This document shows positions 51,409 to 60,968 of a stretch of DNA of 64,000 nt, one piece after another (the stretch's first letter is position 1; every line of letters begins with the position of its first letter). Position numbers and translations under genes: made by a program. The notes under the pieces were generated by a model that searched no databases, was not told the origin of the DNA, and saw only the letters and a program-made list of their open reading frames with translations. Where the stretch lies: the NCBI GenBank assembly GCA_036403235.1, contig DASWRI010000062.1, forward strand, positions 3,674-67,673, given 5' to 3'. The stretch is from JBGTFE01 sp036403235. Lineage in GTDB: Bacteria; Acidobacteriota; Blastocatellia; Pyrinomonadales; Pyrinomonadaceae.

Positions 51409-52929
51409 ATGGACAGAGAAGCTATTAAAATGCTCGGGGCAGCTACGCAGACATTCACTGAAATGAAGTCAGCAGTATTTACAAATTTAGAAAAGGCTGC
51501 GCTTAAACAAATCGTGCCCAAAGTAAATCTTTATGAAGAAGTCGCCAATCGTATTTCTCTACTGATAGACCAAAGAGTTTACAAGACGGGCGACCGCATT
51601 CCTTCCGTACGTGCTTTGAGCAGACAGCTTAAAGTCAGTATTTCGACGGTGATGGAAGCTTACCGGCTAATGGAAGACCGCGGGCGAATCGAAGTCCGAC
51701 CGCAATCCGGCTATTACGTTCGCCTACCATTGCCGATACTGTCCGAGCCCGAAACGTCAGCACCGATTTGTGAGCCGATGTCGGTCAGCAGTGAACTTGT
51801 TACCCGCGTGCGACGCGATTCCTCTAATCCGAATCTGCTCAATCTCGGAGCCGCGACGCCTAATCCCGAGCTTTTACCGCTTGATAAACTCAGTCGTACG
51901 CTCGCGGCAGTCGTTCGTCAGGATAATTCGCTCGGCGGCGATTATGATGTTCCGCCGGGCTGCGAGCCGTTGCGCGTACAAATTGTCAGGCGTATGCTTC
52001 AAGCCGGATGTACTTTGACGCCGGACCAAATTGTAATTACCTCGGGCTGTCAGGAAGCAATCAGCCTAAGCTTAAAAGCCGTCTGCCGTTCCGGGGACAC
52101 AGTCGCCATCGAATCCCCGATGTTTTATGGAATTCTTCAGGCGATTGAGAGTCAGGGATTACGAGCACTGGAAATACCGACGCATCCGCGCGACGGTATC
52201 AGTATCGAAGCGTTAGCTAATGCCGTTGCCCGTCAATCGGTCGCTGCCTGCCTGGTCATATCCAACTTTAGTAATCCGCTTGGAAGCTGCATTCCCGATG
52301 CGAACAAAAAGTCGCTGGTCGAACTTCTTGCCAAGCACCAGATTCCGCTAATCGAAGATGATATTTACGGCGAGCTTTATTTCGGGACGGAGCGCCCGCG
52401 AGTCGCCAAATCTTTTGACCGGAGCGGAAATGTTCTGTTTTGCTCGTCATTTTCTAAAACCGTCGCCCCCGGTTATCGCGTCGGGTGGGTGGCTCCCGGC
52501 AAATTCCAAACGCAGGTCGAGCACTTAAAAATGGCGACTAACCTGTCGACCGCCGTTCCAACCCAGATGGCTGTCGCCAAATTTCTGGAAAACGGAGGTT
52601 ACGACCATCACCTGCGCCGAATCAGACGCATTTACGAAAGACAGGTTGCGGCGATGACCGACGCAATCGGTCGTTACTTTCCGCCCGAAACTAAAGTCAC
52701 CAGACCAAGCGGCGGCTTCGTCATATGGATTGAATTGCCGCACCGCGTTGATTCACTCGAACTTTACCAAATGGCTGTTAAAGCGGGAATCACAATCGCT
52801 CCCGGTTTAATATTTACCGCTCAGCAGAAGTATCGCAACTGCATCCGCCTTAATGCGGCGTTTTGGTCAGAAAAGGTAGCCGGCGCGATTGAAGTCCTGG
52901 GAAAGATGGCAGCGGCTTTGAAAAAGTAA
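51409..52929 (+). CDS. MocR-type GntR/aminotransferase regulator
   Basis: This 506-aa protein has a GntR winged helix (residues ~38-105: RISLLIDQRVYKTGDRIPSV, RALSRQLKVSISTVMEAYRL) and an aminotransferase-like domain with ISNFSNPLG, EDDIYGELYFG and the PLP lysine in CSSFSKTVAPGYRVGW. It shares only the architecture with the MocR gene at 46761. It is preceded by a coupled GNAT gene and faces a PLP decarboxylase, the common layout for a PLP-sensing regulator beside its target. Confidence 0.92.
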   Translation: MDREAIKMLGAATQTFTEMKSAVFTNLEKAALKQIVPKVNLYEEVANRISLLIDQRVYKTGDRIPSVRALSRQLKVSISTVMEAYRLMEDRGRIEVRPQSGYYVRLPLPILSEPETSAPICEPMSVSSELVTRVRRDSSNPNLLNLGAATPNPELLPLDKLSRTLAAVVRQDNSLGGDYDVPPGCEPLRVQIVRRMLQAGCTLTPDQIVITSGCQEAISLSLKAVCRSGDTVAIESPMFYGILQAIESQGLRALEIPTHPRDGISIEALANAVARQSVAACLVISNFSNPLGSCIPDANKKSLVELLAKHQIPLIEDDIYGELYFGTERPRVAKSFDRSGNVLFCSSFSKTVAPGYRVGWVAPGKFQTQVEHLKMATNLSTAVPTQMAVAKFLENGGYDHHLRRIRRIYERQVAAMTDAIGRYFPPETKVTRPSGGFVIWIELPHRVDSLELYQMAVKAGITIAPGLIFTAQQKYRNCIRLNAAFWSEKVAGAIEVLGKMAAALKK

Positions 52930-53024
52930 ACTCAACCTGATTCTGAGTTTCCGGCCGCATAAACCATCCTGTTTTTAAATGCATTGCAGGAATATTATAT
53001 TTAAAATTACCGGATAATTACGTT

Positions 53025-53852
53025 ATGAGTTTAAATTTTTCGCCCGGTCGGTTTTACGGAAACACTTCGATGAGCTATGAAACCGATGAACTCAGATTGA
53101 GCGAAACCGTCTATCCTCTGCGTTGTAAGCTCCGTCATCATTCGCACGAAAACCCTTATTTTAAATTTACTCTCAGCGGAACGTATATTGAAAATTTCGG
53201 CGGGAAAACGCGAGAAAGCAGAGAATCAATGCTTACTTTTCATCCTGCGGGAGAAACTCATTCGCAGTATTTTGACCGGACAGATGTGAAATTATTTCGC
53301 GTTGAGATAAATCCGTTCTGGCTTGCCCGTCATACTGCGGCATTTGAGTCGGTAAAATTTGAGTCCGCCGTTTTTGAAGGCGATGTCGTTTGTCGGCTGG
53401 CGGCAAGCCTTTATTGCGAGTTCCGCAAATTAGATAGTGTCTCACCGCTCGTCGTCGAAGGTCTCACGCTTGAAATTTTAGGCGAAGCCGTGCGTTCCCG
53501 AAAGCGCTCTTCTCAAGGGCAGCTTCCTGCGCGCTGGCTCAAAGACGCGAGGGAATTACTCGACGCCCGCTTGACCGAAAATCTGTCGCTTTCTCAGATA
53601 GCCGTAACCGTCGGCGTCCACCCGGTTCATCTCGCCCGGGAATTTCGCCGCTGTTACGGCTGCACAATTGGCGACTACGTTCGACGGTTACGTGTTGAGC
53701 TTGCGTGCCGTGAAATGATGAAACCGGAAGCTTCGCTCGCGGAAGTCTCCGTTATCTGCGGTTTTCATGACCAGAGCCATTTTACAAAAATTTTTAAGCG
53801 CGTGATGAACACTACTCCGGCAGCACATCGCGCCAGTTTCTGCAAACGCTAA
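53025..53852 (+). CDS. AraC-family transcriptional regulator
   Basis: This 275-aa protein has an N-terminal cupin-like sensory domain (LRHHSHENPYFKFTLSGTYI, LTFHPAGETHSQYFDRTDVK) and a C-terminal pair of helix-turn-helices (LSLSQIAVTVGVHPVHLARE, FRRCYGCTIGDYVRRLRVEL, VSVICGFHDQSHFTKIFKRV). All AraC hallmarks are present. The ligand is unknown. The next gene in the same direction is the M3-like peptidase, 82 bp later, which may or may not be its target. Confidence 0.93.
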   Translation: MSLNFSPGRFYGNTSMSYETDELRLSETVYPLRCKLRHHSHENPYFKFTLSGTYIENFGGKTRESRESMLTFHPAGETHSQYFDRTDVKLFRVEINPFWLARHTAAFESVKFESAVFEGDVVCRLAASLYCEFRKLDSVSPLVVEGLTLEILGEAVRSRKRSSQGQLPARWLKDARELLDARLTENLSLSQIAVTVGVHPVHLAREFRRCYGCTIGDYVRRLRVELACREMMKPEASLAEVSVICGFHDQSHFTKIFKRVMNTTPAAHRASFCKR

Positions 53853-53933
53853 ATTTATACTAAAACGGGTTCGGATATTACAATACTGCGCAATAAAATT
53901 CGTGATAGCCTTTATTTAAGATGAGGTCTTAAA

Positions 53934-55853
53934 ATGAATGTTACTACTAATTTAGCCAATCTTAAGCGTTTTATTGCGGTAATTTTATTGATTTCGGTAT
54001 TTCCGACGGGCGTTTTTTGTCAGGAAGATTTTAATCCGATTCCGGAAGCCGGCAAGGCGCAATATCATATAGATTTCGCCCGGAATTTTTTTGCCAGTCC
54101 TGAGGCGGAGAAAACAGAACGCGCCAAACTTTATGCTTCCCTAAAAGATTTAGAAAACATTAAAGGGAAAATCGCTGATTCGGCCGCAAATCTGCTTCGG
54201 GCTCTCCAACTAAACGATAATATACAAATACAATTTATCCGGCATTATAATTATTTATATCTGCGTTACGCCGTTAATACCAAAGACGAGACAAGCAATG
54301 CTGAAGCAGCGGCGCTGGACGCCGAAATAACCAAGCGCACAGCCTTTCTCAATCAAGAGCTAATTCAGCTTGCGGAGCGAAATTTTGCCGCATTTGTCCG
54401 ACAAAAACCCGAGCTGAAAAACTATTTATTTGCAATTGAAAATATTAGGCGTTATCGCCCTTTTACGCTTTCGTTGAAAGAAGAGGAATTATTAAGTATT
54501 ACCAGTCCTATTAACAGCGAATGGCAAAATGACCTTTACGAGAAACTAATACCGCATAACTGGATAGCGCTTCCGGCGAAAAACGATGCCGGAAGAGGTT
54601 CGATAGAATCGGTTACAAACCGGACAAAGAACGTTAATGATGATTCCGAAAGAGCAAACCGCGAAGCTGAATTTAAACGCGAATACGCCGGATTTGCATC
54701 GCAACGCGACCTTTATGCTTTCACCTTAATGCGGCTTGTTGCGGCAAAAACACAAATCGCAAAGCTTCATCGATTTGAAGACGCGCCGAGCCAATTTTAT
54801 TTTGACCGCTACTGGACAAGAACCGAAGTAAGCAATTTACTGGAGAAAGTTGCCGGGCGGGCAGATATTTACAATCGCTACAGACAGATAAAAACCGATT
54901 ACATTAAGAAAATCACCGGCTATAAAGACGTAAATATTTGGGATTTATCGCTTTCTTCAAAAAACATACAAGAGCCTCGTTTTACCATTGAACAAGCAAC
55001 TCAAATTATAGAAAAAGCACTTACCCCGCTTGGGACTGACTACGGACAGGAGCTCGGCAAACTGCTTGACCCGACAAACGGGCGTATGGATATTGTTCCG
55101 GGCAAAAACAGAAAAAGGGGCGGATTTTCAAAGGGCTTTATCGGTAGCGACAGTGTTTTCTTCAGCGGCGGATTTAAAGGTTTTTATAATGACGTGAGAG
55201 TGCTGACTCACGAATCGACTCATGCCGTTCATCGACAGTTAATGAGCAGAAATAAGATTCTTCCCGCATACGCCGAAGGCCCGCACTATTTATCCGAAGC
55301 TTTTGCCATTCTGAATGAATTTTTACTACCTGATTATTTGTACGACAATGAAACCGATCCGGCGCTCAAAAGATATTATTTAGAGCAGTTTTTTGAAGGC
55401 AAAGGATTGATAATGTTTTCTGCCGCCTTTCAGGCAATGCTTGAAGAACAGATTTATGATGGGGTAGTGAAGGGAAGTATTAAAGAAGCGGATGACCTTG
55501 ATGCTCTAACCGGGCAGATATATTCGAAACAATTTTCCAGTTATCTTGGAAAAGTCGATGAGCTGAAATATGAATGGATGTTAACCAGATTGATGTTTGA
55601 AGATCCGTTTTACAATATTAATTATGTCTACGGCGTTTTACTTGCCCTCAAGTTCTACGAAATGTACAAGCGAGATCCGCAGAATTTTGTGCCGCGTTAT
55701 ATCGCGCTTTTGAAAAACGGTTTTAATGCTTCGCCGGATACTCTGTTAAAACGATTTCTCGATATCGATATACATAATACGCAGCTAATGTCCGATGCAT
55801 TTAATGTGGTTGAAGAGAAAATAAGTTTATTGGAAAACAGCTACCAGAAATAG
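53934..55853 (+). CDS. Exported M3-like zinc metallopeptidase
   Basis: This 639-aa protein has a signal peptide (residues ~10-31, ending VFCQ) and a largely helical body with the zinc motif HESTH at residues 426-430 (VLTHESTHAVHRQ). A downstream Glu-bearing helix, GPHYLSEAFAILNEFLL, supplies the third ligand. The fold pattern is that of oligoendopeptidase F/thimet-type M3 peptidases. The enzyme is probably periplasmic or extracellular and acts on peptides. No internal damage is seen. Confidence 0.87.
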   Translation: MNVTTNLANLKRFIAVILLISVFPTGVFCQEDFNPIPEAGKAQYHIDFARNFFASPEAEKTERAKLYASLKDLENIKGKIADSAANLLRALQLNDNIQIQFIRHYNYLYLRYAVNTKDETSNAEAAALDAEITKRTAFLNQELIQLAERNFAAFVRQKPELKNYLFAIENIRRYRPFTLSLKEEELLSITSPINSEWQNDLYEKLIPHNWIALPAKNDAGRGSIESVTNRTKNVNDDSERANREAEFKREYAGFASQRDLYAFTLMRLVAAKTQIAKLHRFEDAPSQFYFDRYWTRTEVSNLLEKVAGRADIYNRYRQIKTDYIKKITGYKDVNIWDLSLSSKNIQEPRFTIEQATQIIEKALTPLGTDYGQELGKLLDPTNGRMDIVPGKNRKRGGFSKGFIGSDSVFFSGGFKGFYNDVRVLTHESTHAVHRQLMSRNKILPAYAEGPHYLSEAFAILNEFLLPDYLYDNETDPALKRYYLEQFFEGKGLIMFSAAFQAMLEEQIYDGVVKGSIKEADDLDALTGQIYSKQFSSYLGKVDELKYEWMLTRLMFEDPFYNINYVYGVLLALKFYEMYKRDPQNFVPRYIALLKNGFNASPDTLLKRFLDIDIHNTQLMSDAFNVVEEKISLLENSYQK

Positions 55854-55940
55854 AACGCCGCCATTCTTTCTGCTGGTTTAGAATAAATAAAATTTACCGC
55901 GAACGGGCAGAATAAAAATTCCAAGCCGCTCGCTTGATTA

Positions 55941-56462
55941 TTACAGATAGCGGTTTTCAATAATATTTATATGATGGAGCTCATGCCCGGCAATATGATA
56001 TGCAATAGCCCGCACGCTCATCACATTCCGGTCGGCGATGCCCTTTCTGGTAAAAACCTTTCTGTCGAAATTATTGAAAAGGGAAATAGTAGCCGCGCGC
56101 ACCGTCCTTAACTCATCCAGAATATCTGTAATAGCGCGTTCATTGGCGATTGATTCAAGCGCGTATACATCCTGCTCAAAGCCGGGTAATTCGGTACTGT
56201 CGCCTCGCGCAAATCTTAGAGCGCGATAGGCGTAAATACGCTCGTCGTCAATAATGTGAACGAGTATCTCCTTTATCGTCCATTTGCCTGCGGCAGGGCA
56301 AATGGAGAGCTTTTCTTCGGGCAGAGAGAGAATAAAATCAATCGTCGCCTGTAAGTTATTCTGCAAATGCTGTAATACCAAACCGTCGTCGGGCAGCAAC
56401 CCGATATACATAATGGTATAAGGCGCGTATTCATCTTCTCCGGGTTTTTCAATTTTCTTCAT
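55941..56462 (-). CDS. DinB-family protein
   Basis: This 173-aa DinB-like protein has AAGKWTIKEILVHIIDDERI, YAYRALRFARGDSTELPGFE and RAIAYHIAGHELHHINIIEN, carrying the three metal His positions. It resembles the DinB gene at 45464 across its length (GKWTIK..., YRAL.FAR), so they are likely paralogues. The length is normal. It converges with the M3-like gene and stands apart from other leftward genes. Confidence 0.88.
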   Translation of the reverse strand: MKKIEKPGEDEYAPYTIMYIGLLPDDGLVLQHLQNNLQATIDFILSLPEEKLSICPAAGKWTIKEILVHIIDDERIYAYRALRFARGDSTELPGFEQDVYALESIANERAITDILDELRTVRAATISLFNNFDRKVFTRKGIADRNVMSVRAIAYHIAGHELHHINIIENRYL

Positions 56463-56590
56463 TTTTGCTTCCTTACAATCTCTTTTTCAGATAAATCGCG
56501 TCGCGAATAGGATTATTGCAATAGGGCGAAATTTCTCTAAAACTGAATTAATTACTCTGCGACTTTTCCAACTCCGATTAGAACAAAAAT

Positions 56591-57382
56591 TTAAAAATTC
56601 TCCTCGTATTGATTTCTTTTTAAGAACAATAATGTAACGCCGTGCAGGGAGAGCGCCGCAACCGTAGCGAGAATAAACGCCGACGCAACTCCGAACGGTT
56701 CAATCGTGAGCGCAACCGTCAGAAAGAAAACCGCAAAGCTAAATGCGCCCATTACAACCCCGCGTAAAAGGCTCAAGACTGCCTGAGAGCCTTGAAATCG
56801 ATGCGTGAAAACCGACAGAATAGTTGCGAAAAGCGGAAAGGGAACAAGCAATCCGCTCAAATGCGGTCCTAAAGCGTTTGCCATTCCGGTTAACAGAAAC
56901 ACAAAGCCGGCAGCAATTATCATCCGCAGCGGCACGTCCCATCTAGGACGGATAAGCGTAGTCAGAGAATGTTTTCTAACCTTCGGCAGCAAAGCGTAGG
57001 TTACAGACAAGACCAGAGAAACTCCGATAAATAATAAGACTGCTGCCGCATCGAGCGCCGCCGTTTGCAGAAAAAAAGTTACTGTAAAAAAAGTTGCCCA
57101 CCCGGCAATCACCGTCGGAAACCAGTTAAAGCGCAAAGCAATCCAGCTGTAGGTAAGGCAAAAGACCGCAACTGAAATTAGTCCCAATAAAATGCTGCGA
57201 GCGGCATCGGAAGCAAAAGAAGTTCCGTGTTCCAAGGCAAGAAACAGCATAATCGGAGCGGAAGAAAGCGGTAACCCGATAAGCCACCCGCTTATCGCCG
57301 CTCCCCACTTTCTTTCTACGAGACTCGCCAGGCCGATAAGCGATGGGGTTAAGAATAGTTTTAGAATAAAAATATTCGGCAC
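56591..57382 (-). CDS. Integral membrane protein, unknown
   Basis: This 263-aa protein with about eight hydrophobic helices covers most of its length (IFILKLFLTPSLIGLASLVE, GWLIGLPLSSAPIMLFLALE and so on). The second helix region with GWLIGLPLSSAP and a later helix with GLLVPFPLFATILSVFTHRF suggest two similar halves, as in small transporters. I do not recognise a named family. It is 21 bp downstream of the glutamine-amidotransferase-like gene and likely co-transcribed with it. Confidence 0.75.
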   Translation of the reverse strand: MPNIFILKLFLTPSLIGLASLVERKWGAAISGWLIGLPLSSAPIMLFLALEHGTSFASDAARSILLGLISVAVFCLTYSWIALRFNWFPTVIAGWATFFTVTFFLQTAALDAAAVLLFIGVSLVLSVTYALLPKVRKHSLTTLIRPRWDVPLRMIIAAGFVFLLTGMANALGPHLSGLLVPFPLFATILSVFTHRFQGSQAVLSLLRGVVMGAFSFAVFFLTVALTIEPFGVASAFILATVAALSLHGVTLLFLKRNQYEENF

Positions 57383-57403
57383 AGTGTCCTGACTCTCCCG
57401 GTT

Positions 57404-58171
57404 CTAAGCCTTGTTTTGAGCTGCTGACTGCGCTTTTCTCATCGCCCGGAAATTGGTAGCCGAATGAACAAATTCTAAAATTAACGGATGTTTACTTCCG
57501 CTCAGTGCCGAAAGCTCCGGTTGAAATAACGTCGCGACGAAAAAAGGATGGTTCGTCAGTTCGACGATGCGCACCGCTCCCTGCTCATCAACTCCGGATA
57601 CTTTTAAATCTCCGGTCGCCAAAAGAGAGCTGAAATCCGGATTCAGTCCATAATTGCAGTGAAAGTTTTCAGTGATTTTTTCCGTGCCGTAAGCGGATTT
57701 CGCCCGCGTTCCTTCTTTCAGCCAAATCTCGCCGGATCTACCCACAAGAGAACATGATAACGGCGAAATCAGCGGCATCTTCGCGTCAGGATTCGACTCC
57801 ACATGGTCAGCTTCGGAAATACCCAAAACGTTCCGGGCATATTCAACCAGCGCGTGCTGAAAGCCGCCGCACGTCCCCAGAAAAGGTATTTCATTTTCAC
57901 GAGCGAAGCCAATCGCGGTAAGCGCGCCGTCCATATTTCGGTAGGGGCTTCCCGGAACGCACCATATAGCATCAAAAGCTGCTAGTTTTTGTTTGCCGGG
58001 TTCTGAAATCGATTCGGTTTCTACAAATTCAGTTACAATTTTGAAATTTCCTGCCGGTACCGCCAAATCTAAGGCGGCAGGAATTGCCCGGTGCGCTTCG
58101 ATTTGCGAAGAATAATCCCCGACAAGAGCAATTCGTAAATGGTTTACAGAATTTAATTTAGTTTCCATCAT
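57404..58171 (-). CDS. CTP-synthase-C-terminal-like glutamine amidotransferase protein
   Basis: This 255-aa class I glutamine-amidotransferase-like protein has ALVGDYSSQIEAHRAIPAAL, CVPGSPYRNMDGALTAIGFA and FLGTCGGFQHALVEYARNVL, with the nucleophile Cys in GTCGGFQH. The late ATLFQPELSALSGSKHPLIL is where the His-Glu pair is normally found; here the residues at the His position read FQPE, as in the CTP-synthase-related subgroup. No synthetase domain is fused. The partner is unknown; a small GNAT lies upstream and a membrane protein downstream in the same direction. Confidence 0.85.
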   Translation of the reverse strand: MMETKLNSVNHLRIALVGDYSSQIEAHRAIPAALDLAVPAGNFKIVTEFVETESISEPGKQKLAAFDAIWCVPGSPYRNMDGALTAIGFARENEIPFLGTCGGFQHALVEYARNVLGISEADHVESNPDAKMPLISPLSCSLVGRSGEIWLKEGTRAKSAYGTEKITENFHCNYGLNPDFSSLLATGDLKVSGVDEQGAVRIVELTNHPFFVATLFQPELSALSGSKHPLILEFVHSATNFRAMRKAQSAAQNKA

Positions 58172-58192
58172 TTAATTTTTCCTTTAATAGCT

Positions 58193-58642
58193 TTAAATAT
58201 TTTTCGATGAGTTTACTTCTTCCGCCAGCGGGAGCGAAAAATGATAAAGCGTGATTTTCATGCGTTTTCTAAAATAAAATCGATGCGTATTAAAACGCTG
58301 AATTCCGGTATCAAGATGAAGTTCCCGGCAACCGTGCCGCTTTGCATAATCTACCATCCAATCAAATAGCGCCTCGCCATAGCCCTTTGAACGCTCCATT
58401 TCAACGGTAATTAAATCATCAACGTAAAGGCTAAGTCCGCAATAAAGCATTTCGATAATGCGAAAACCGGCAACAGATTTAATTTTTCCTTCATCTTCGA
58501 GAAAGATTATGGAATAGTTTTCTTTTTGCTGCCTCCGCACCTGCGCTAAAAAATCATTACCGCTTAAATGCGGGCGGAGTTGTTTTATTACCGGATAACA
58601 GCGGTCGATGTCTTCGGCAGAGTCCGCTATTTTAATCTTCAT
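58193..58642 (-). CDS. GNAT family N-acetyltransferase
   Basis: This 149-aa GNAT begins with MKIKIADSAEDIDRCYPVIK and LRPHLSGNDFLAQVRRQQKE. The acetyl-CoA region is DLITVEMERSKGYGEALFDW (with the SKGYG loop) and the domain ends LHLDTGIQRFNTHRFYFRKR. This is a common pattern in small GNATs of unknown substrate. It is first of a leftward trio with the amidotransferase-like gene (21 bp gap) and the membrane protein. Confidence 0.87.
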   Translation of the reverse strand: MKIKIADSAEDIDRCYPVIKQLRPHLSGNDFLAQVRRQQKENYSIIFLEDEGKIKSVAGFRIIEMLYCGLSLYVDDLITVEMERSKGYGEALFDWMVDYAKRHGCRELHLDTGIQRFNTHRFYFRKRMKITLYHFSLPLAEEVNSSKNI

Positions 58643-59144
58643 TTGATTAGCTTTCTTTATTAATAATTTTCAATTTTAAATTTATTTGAAAGCACTGCAT
58701 AAAAGCTCTCGACTATAATTACTATGATAAAAGAGGGTTGCGGCGACGCAAGTGCCAATTTGCAGGAATCTTTGCAGTCCATTTTTCTGAGCGTTTCGGA
58801 TTTATTTTTGGTTTGATTTAATCGCTCCCGCGGTTTCGTCAAAAACAAGCCTTAAGCGCGATACCCGACAAGAAAAGCTCTTCACCAAGTTCAGCGTTGT
58901 TAATATATGAATTCTCAAAGCGCTTTGATAGCTTCCTGTCGAAAGCAAAAGCTCGCCTCTGTAATCAGTCCGGTTAATGAATTTTAACGTATTTATGCCG
59001 GCTTTTTCTTGCTGAGTCCCTCGTCAGGCGCTTTTCTGAACGCCCGTCAATCGTCGAGCCATGCATTATGTCCGGCATTCCTGATAATGAATAAATTGAG
59101 ATTCTTAACTTTTTTGCTGTATCTCTTAAAAAAACCATTTATCT
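58643..59144. other. Gap with possible decayed coding DNA
   Basis: About 500 bp have no accepted gene. A minus-strand stretch near 58840-58950 is open for ~40 codons (INNAELGEELFLSGIALK) but matches no family I know. No RNA gene or repeat is recognised. Confidence 0.4.
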
Positions 59145-59459
59145 TTAATTTGGCTCAAGAAGCGTTTCGTAATGCGCGGATTTAGCATCAAATCTTGAAA
59201 GCAGTCTTTCTCCTTTGGGCGGAACGACGGCAACCTCGTAATTCTCTCCGGCAAACTTTCGGACTGCTTCAAGCGAGTCAAACCACATTATCGTGATGAA
59301 TTCCACTTCATTTTCCAACTCCCTGCGGAGCAGATGCGCTCCGCGATAGCCTGCGATATTTCGCTGCGCAATACCCGGTAAAATTTCCGTAGTTAAAACG
59401 GATTCGTAAGCTTCTGCATTTTGATAAGTTGTCCAGCCGCGCCAAATTCTACTAATCAT
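59145..59459 (-). CDS. Antibiotic biosynthesis monooxygenase-like protein
   Basis: This 104-aa ferredoxin-like ABM-domain protein has ISRIWRGWTTYQNAEAYESV, GYRGAHLLRRELENEVEFIT and IMWFDSLEAVRKFAGENYEV, with the W.DSLEAVR.FAG pattern typical of the family. These are small dimeric cofactor-free or heme-binding oxygenase-like proteins; the substrate is unknown. It lies 77 bp downstream of the PPOX-like gene in the same direction. Confidence 0.86.
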   Translation of the reverse strand: MISRIWRGWTTYQNAEAYESVLTTEILPGIAQRNIAGYRGAHLLRRELENEVEFITIMWFDSLEAVRKFAGENYEVAVVPPKGERLLSRFDAKSAHYETLLEPN

Positions 59460-59536
59460 ATTTTTATTGTCTGTTTTTTATTAAACCCTTAAACTTTAAT
59501 ACCGATTTTTAGATAAATTACTTATAACTTTTTCAA

Positions 59537-60211
59537 TTACTCATTCCCACTCCTTTTTACTCTTGTGTAATTTCGGGCGTAGTCAGGTTGATTGATATCG
59601 CTGGTCAGTCGCGGGTCATCAATAGGAGCGCCGGCAACAAGTTGAAGCGGAATCTCGCCTGCCCAAACATTTAATTCGTAATCAGTTTCATCGTCCACCG
59701 GCGAGCCGTTGCGAATTTTTGCTGAAGCCTCCTGAAGGGGTAAAGCTAACACCAGTGTTCCTTTAAGTTCTTTTGAAGTAGGCGAGCGAACTTCCTGCCA
59801 ACGCCCCTTTACAATATGCTCGGAAAAAGCGCGAAGCGCCTTCATCTTCTCGTTTTCTTCGCTTACGGCAAATGCTTTGCCGAATATCATTACTGACCGG
59901 TAATTCATTGAATGATGAAATGCCGAGCGAGCTAACACCAAACCGTCGAGTAAAGTCACCGTTACGCAAACTTCAATTCCGCCGCTTAAAGTTTTCAGCA
60001 TTCGACTGGCGCTTGAGCCGTGAATGAGAAGATTGTCGCCTTCCCGCGCGTATCCGGTTGGGACGACAAAAGTTTTTCCTTCAACAGCGAATCCGACATG
60101 GCACACGAGAGCCTCATCAAGTATCGAATAAATTACCTCTCGATTATACTCGCCGCGTTTTGGCAGGCGTTTAAGCGATGTTCTTTCAGTTCGATTTATT
60201 ACTTGGTTCAT
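59537..60211 (-). CDS. Pyridoxamine-5'-phosphate-oxidase-family FMN-binding protein
   Basis: This 224-aa split-barrel flavoprotein-like protein has RLPKRGEYNREVIYSILDEA, VCHVGFAVEGKTFVVPTGYA (FMN contact strand), LLIHGSSASRMLKTLSGGIE and HHSMNYRSVMIFGKAFAVSE. This is the pattern of the NimA/PPOX-like subgroup, usually FMN- or F420-binding rather than true PdxH. Intact over full length. Together with the MocR regulators and PLP enzymes it adds to a vitamin-B6-flavoured neighbourhood, though a direct link is not shown. Confidence 0.87.
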   Translation of the reverse strand: MNQVINRTERTSLKRLPKRGEYNREVIYSILDEALVCHVGFAVEGKTFVVPTGYAREGDNLLIHGSSASRMLKTLSGGIEVCVTVTLLDGLVLARSAFHHSMNYRSVMIFGKAFAVSEENEKMKALRAFSEHIVKGRWQEVRSPTSKELKGTLVLALPLQEASAKIRNGSPVDDETDYELNVWAGEIPLQLVAGAPIDDPRLTSDINQPDYARNYTRVKRSGNE

Positions 60212-60241
60212 ATTTTGAATAATCCGATACGTTCACATAAT

Positions 60242-60583
60242 TTAACGGTAATAATTTGGATAAGCTGACAATTCATGAAAACAACTGAATCGTTGCGTTG
60301 CAAAATCTTTTTGCGCTCTCTCCGAAATCATCTTTATTTTCTGCCATGAACTACTTTTTGCGTCATAAGAGCGCCAGTTTTCGACCCATAAGTCGAATTG
60401 TTTATATTCCGGACTTGTCCGCCGAGTCGGCGCATATGGTTTTTCCCGGAGGTTTGATGGCGACGGGCTCAATGGCGACTGACCGTAAGAATATGGCGCG
60501 TAAGCAAGTAACAAACACCCTAAAAAGCTTACCGGAAAAATTTGTACAATTCGTAGTGACAATTTTATCTTTTGGGTATTCAT
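60242..60583 (-). pseudogene. Exported lipocalin-like fragment
   Basis: These 113 codons comprise an N-terminal signal peptide (SFLGCLLLAYAPYSYGQS), a Pro/Ser linker, then YKQFDLWVENWRSYDAKSSS, which resembles the 'FDFWVGxW' opening of DUF1579-type proteins. The chain stops ~40 residues into the domain with an unrelated tail (SCFHELSAYPNYYR). It is probably a 3'-truncated gene; the signal peptide is intact. Confidence 0.5.
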
Positions 60584-60968
60584 CTTTTTTAATTTCCAAT
60601 TTTATTGACTCCCTTAACTTAGTCATTCAAAGATAGGCCTTAGAAGTTTTATCTACTTTTCCCGCTCATTTTGAATATACTAAATTTTTTCATCAATAAT
60701 TTAAGCGAACAAGAGCCACATATTAATAATTTTATAATGCCAATTGTTTGAAATTATCGTTGTCGGGAGCGCTAACAAAAGAGAAGATGGACTAATTAAA
60801 TTAATAAAAAGACGTCTTGATACCGTATTAGAAAGCGGAAAGAATGAAATTTATTTTTCGTTGGTAAAAAAGATTAATTTATATCGTGCCGGAGTGTCCG
60901 CAGTCGTGATACCTTTTTCTCATAAATAAGCGGGCTGTAAGCTAAAACATTGGCCTAAAGCGGCGTCT
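60584..60968. other. Non-coding gap
   Basis: No credible gene, RNA or repeat is seen. A + strand frame at 60744-60929 has no ribosome binding site and no family resemblance. Confidence 0.4.
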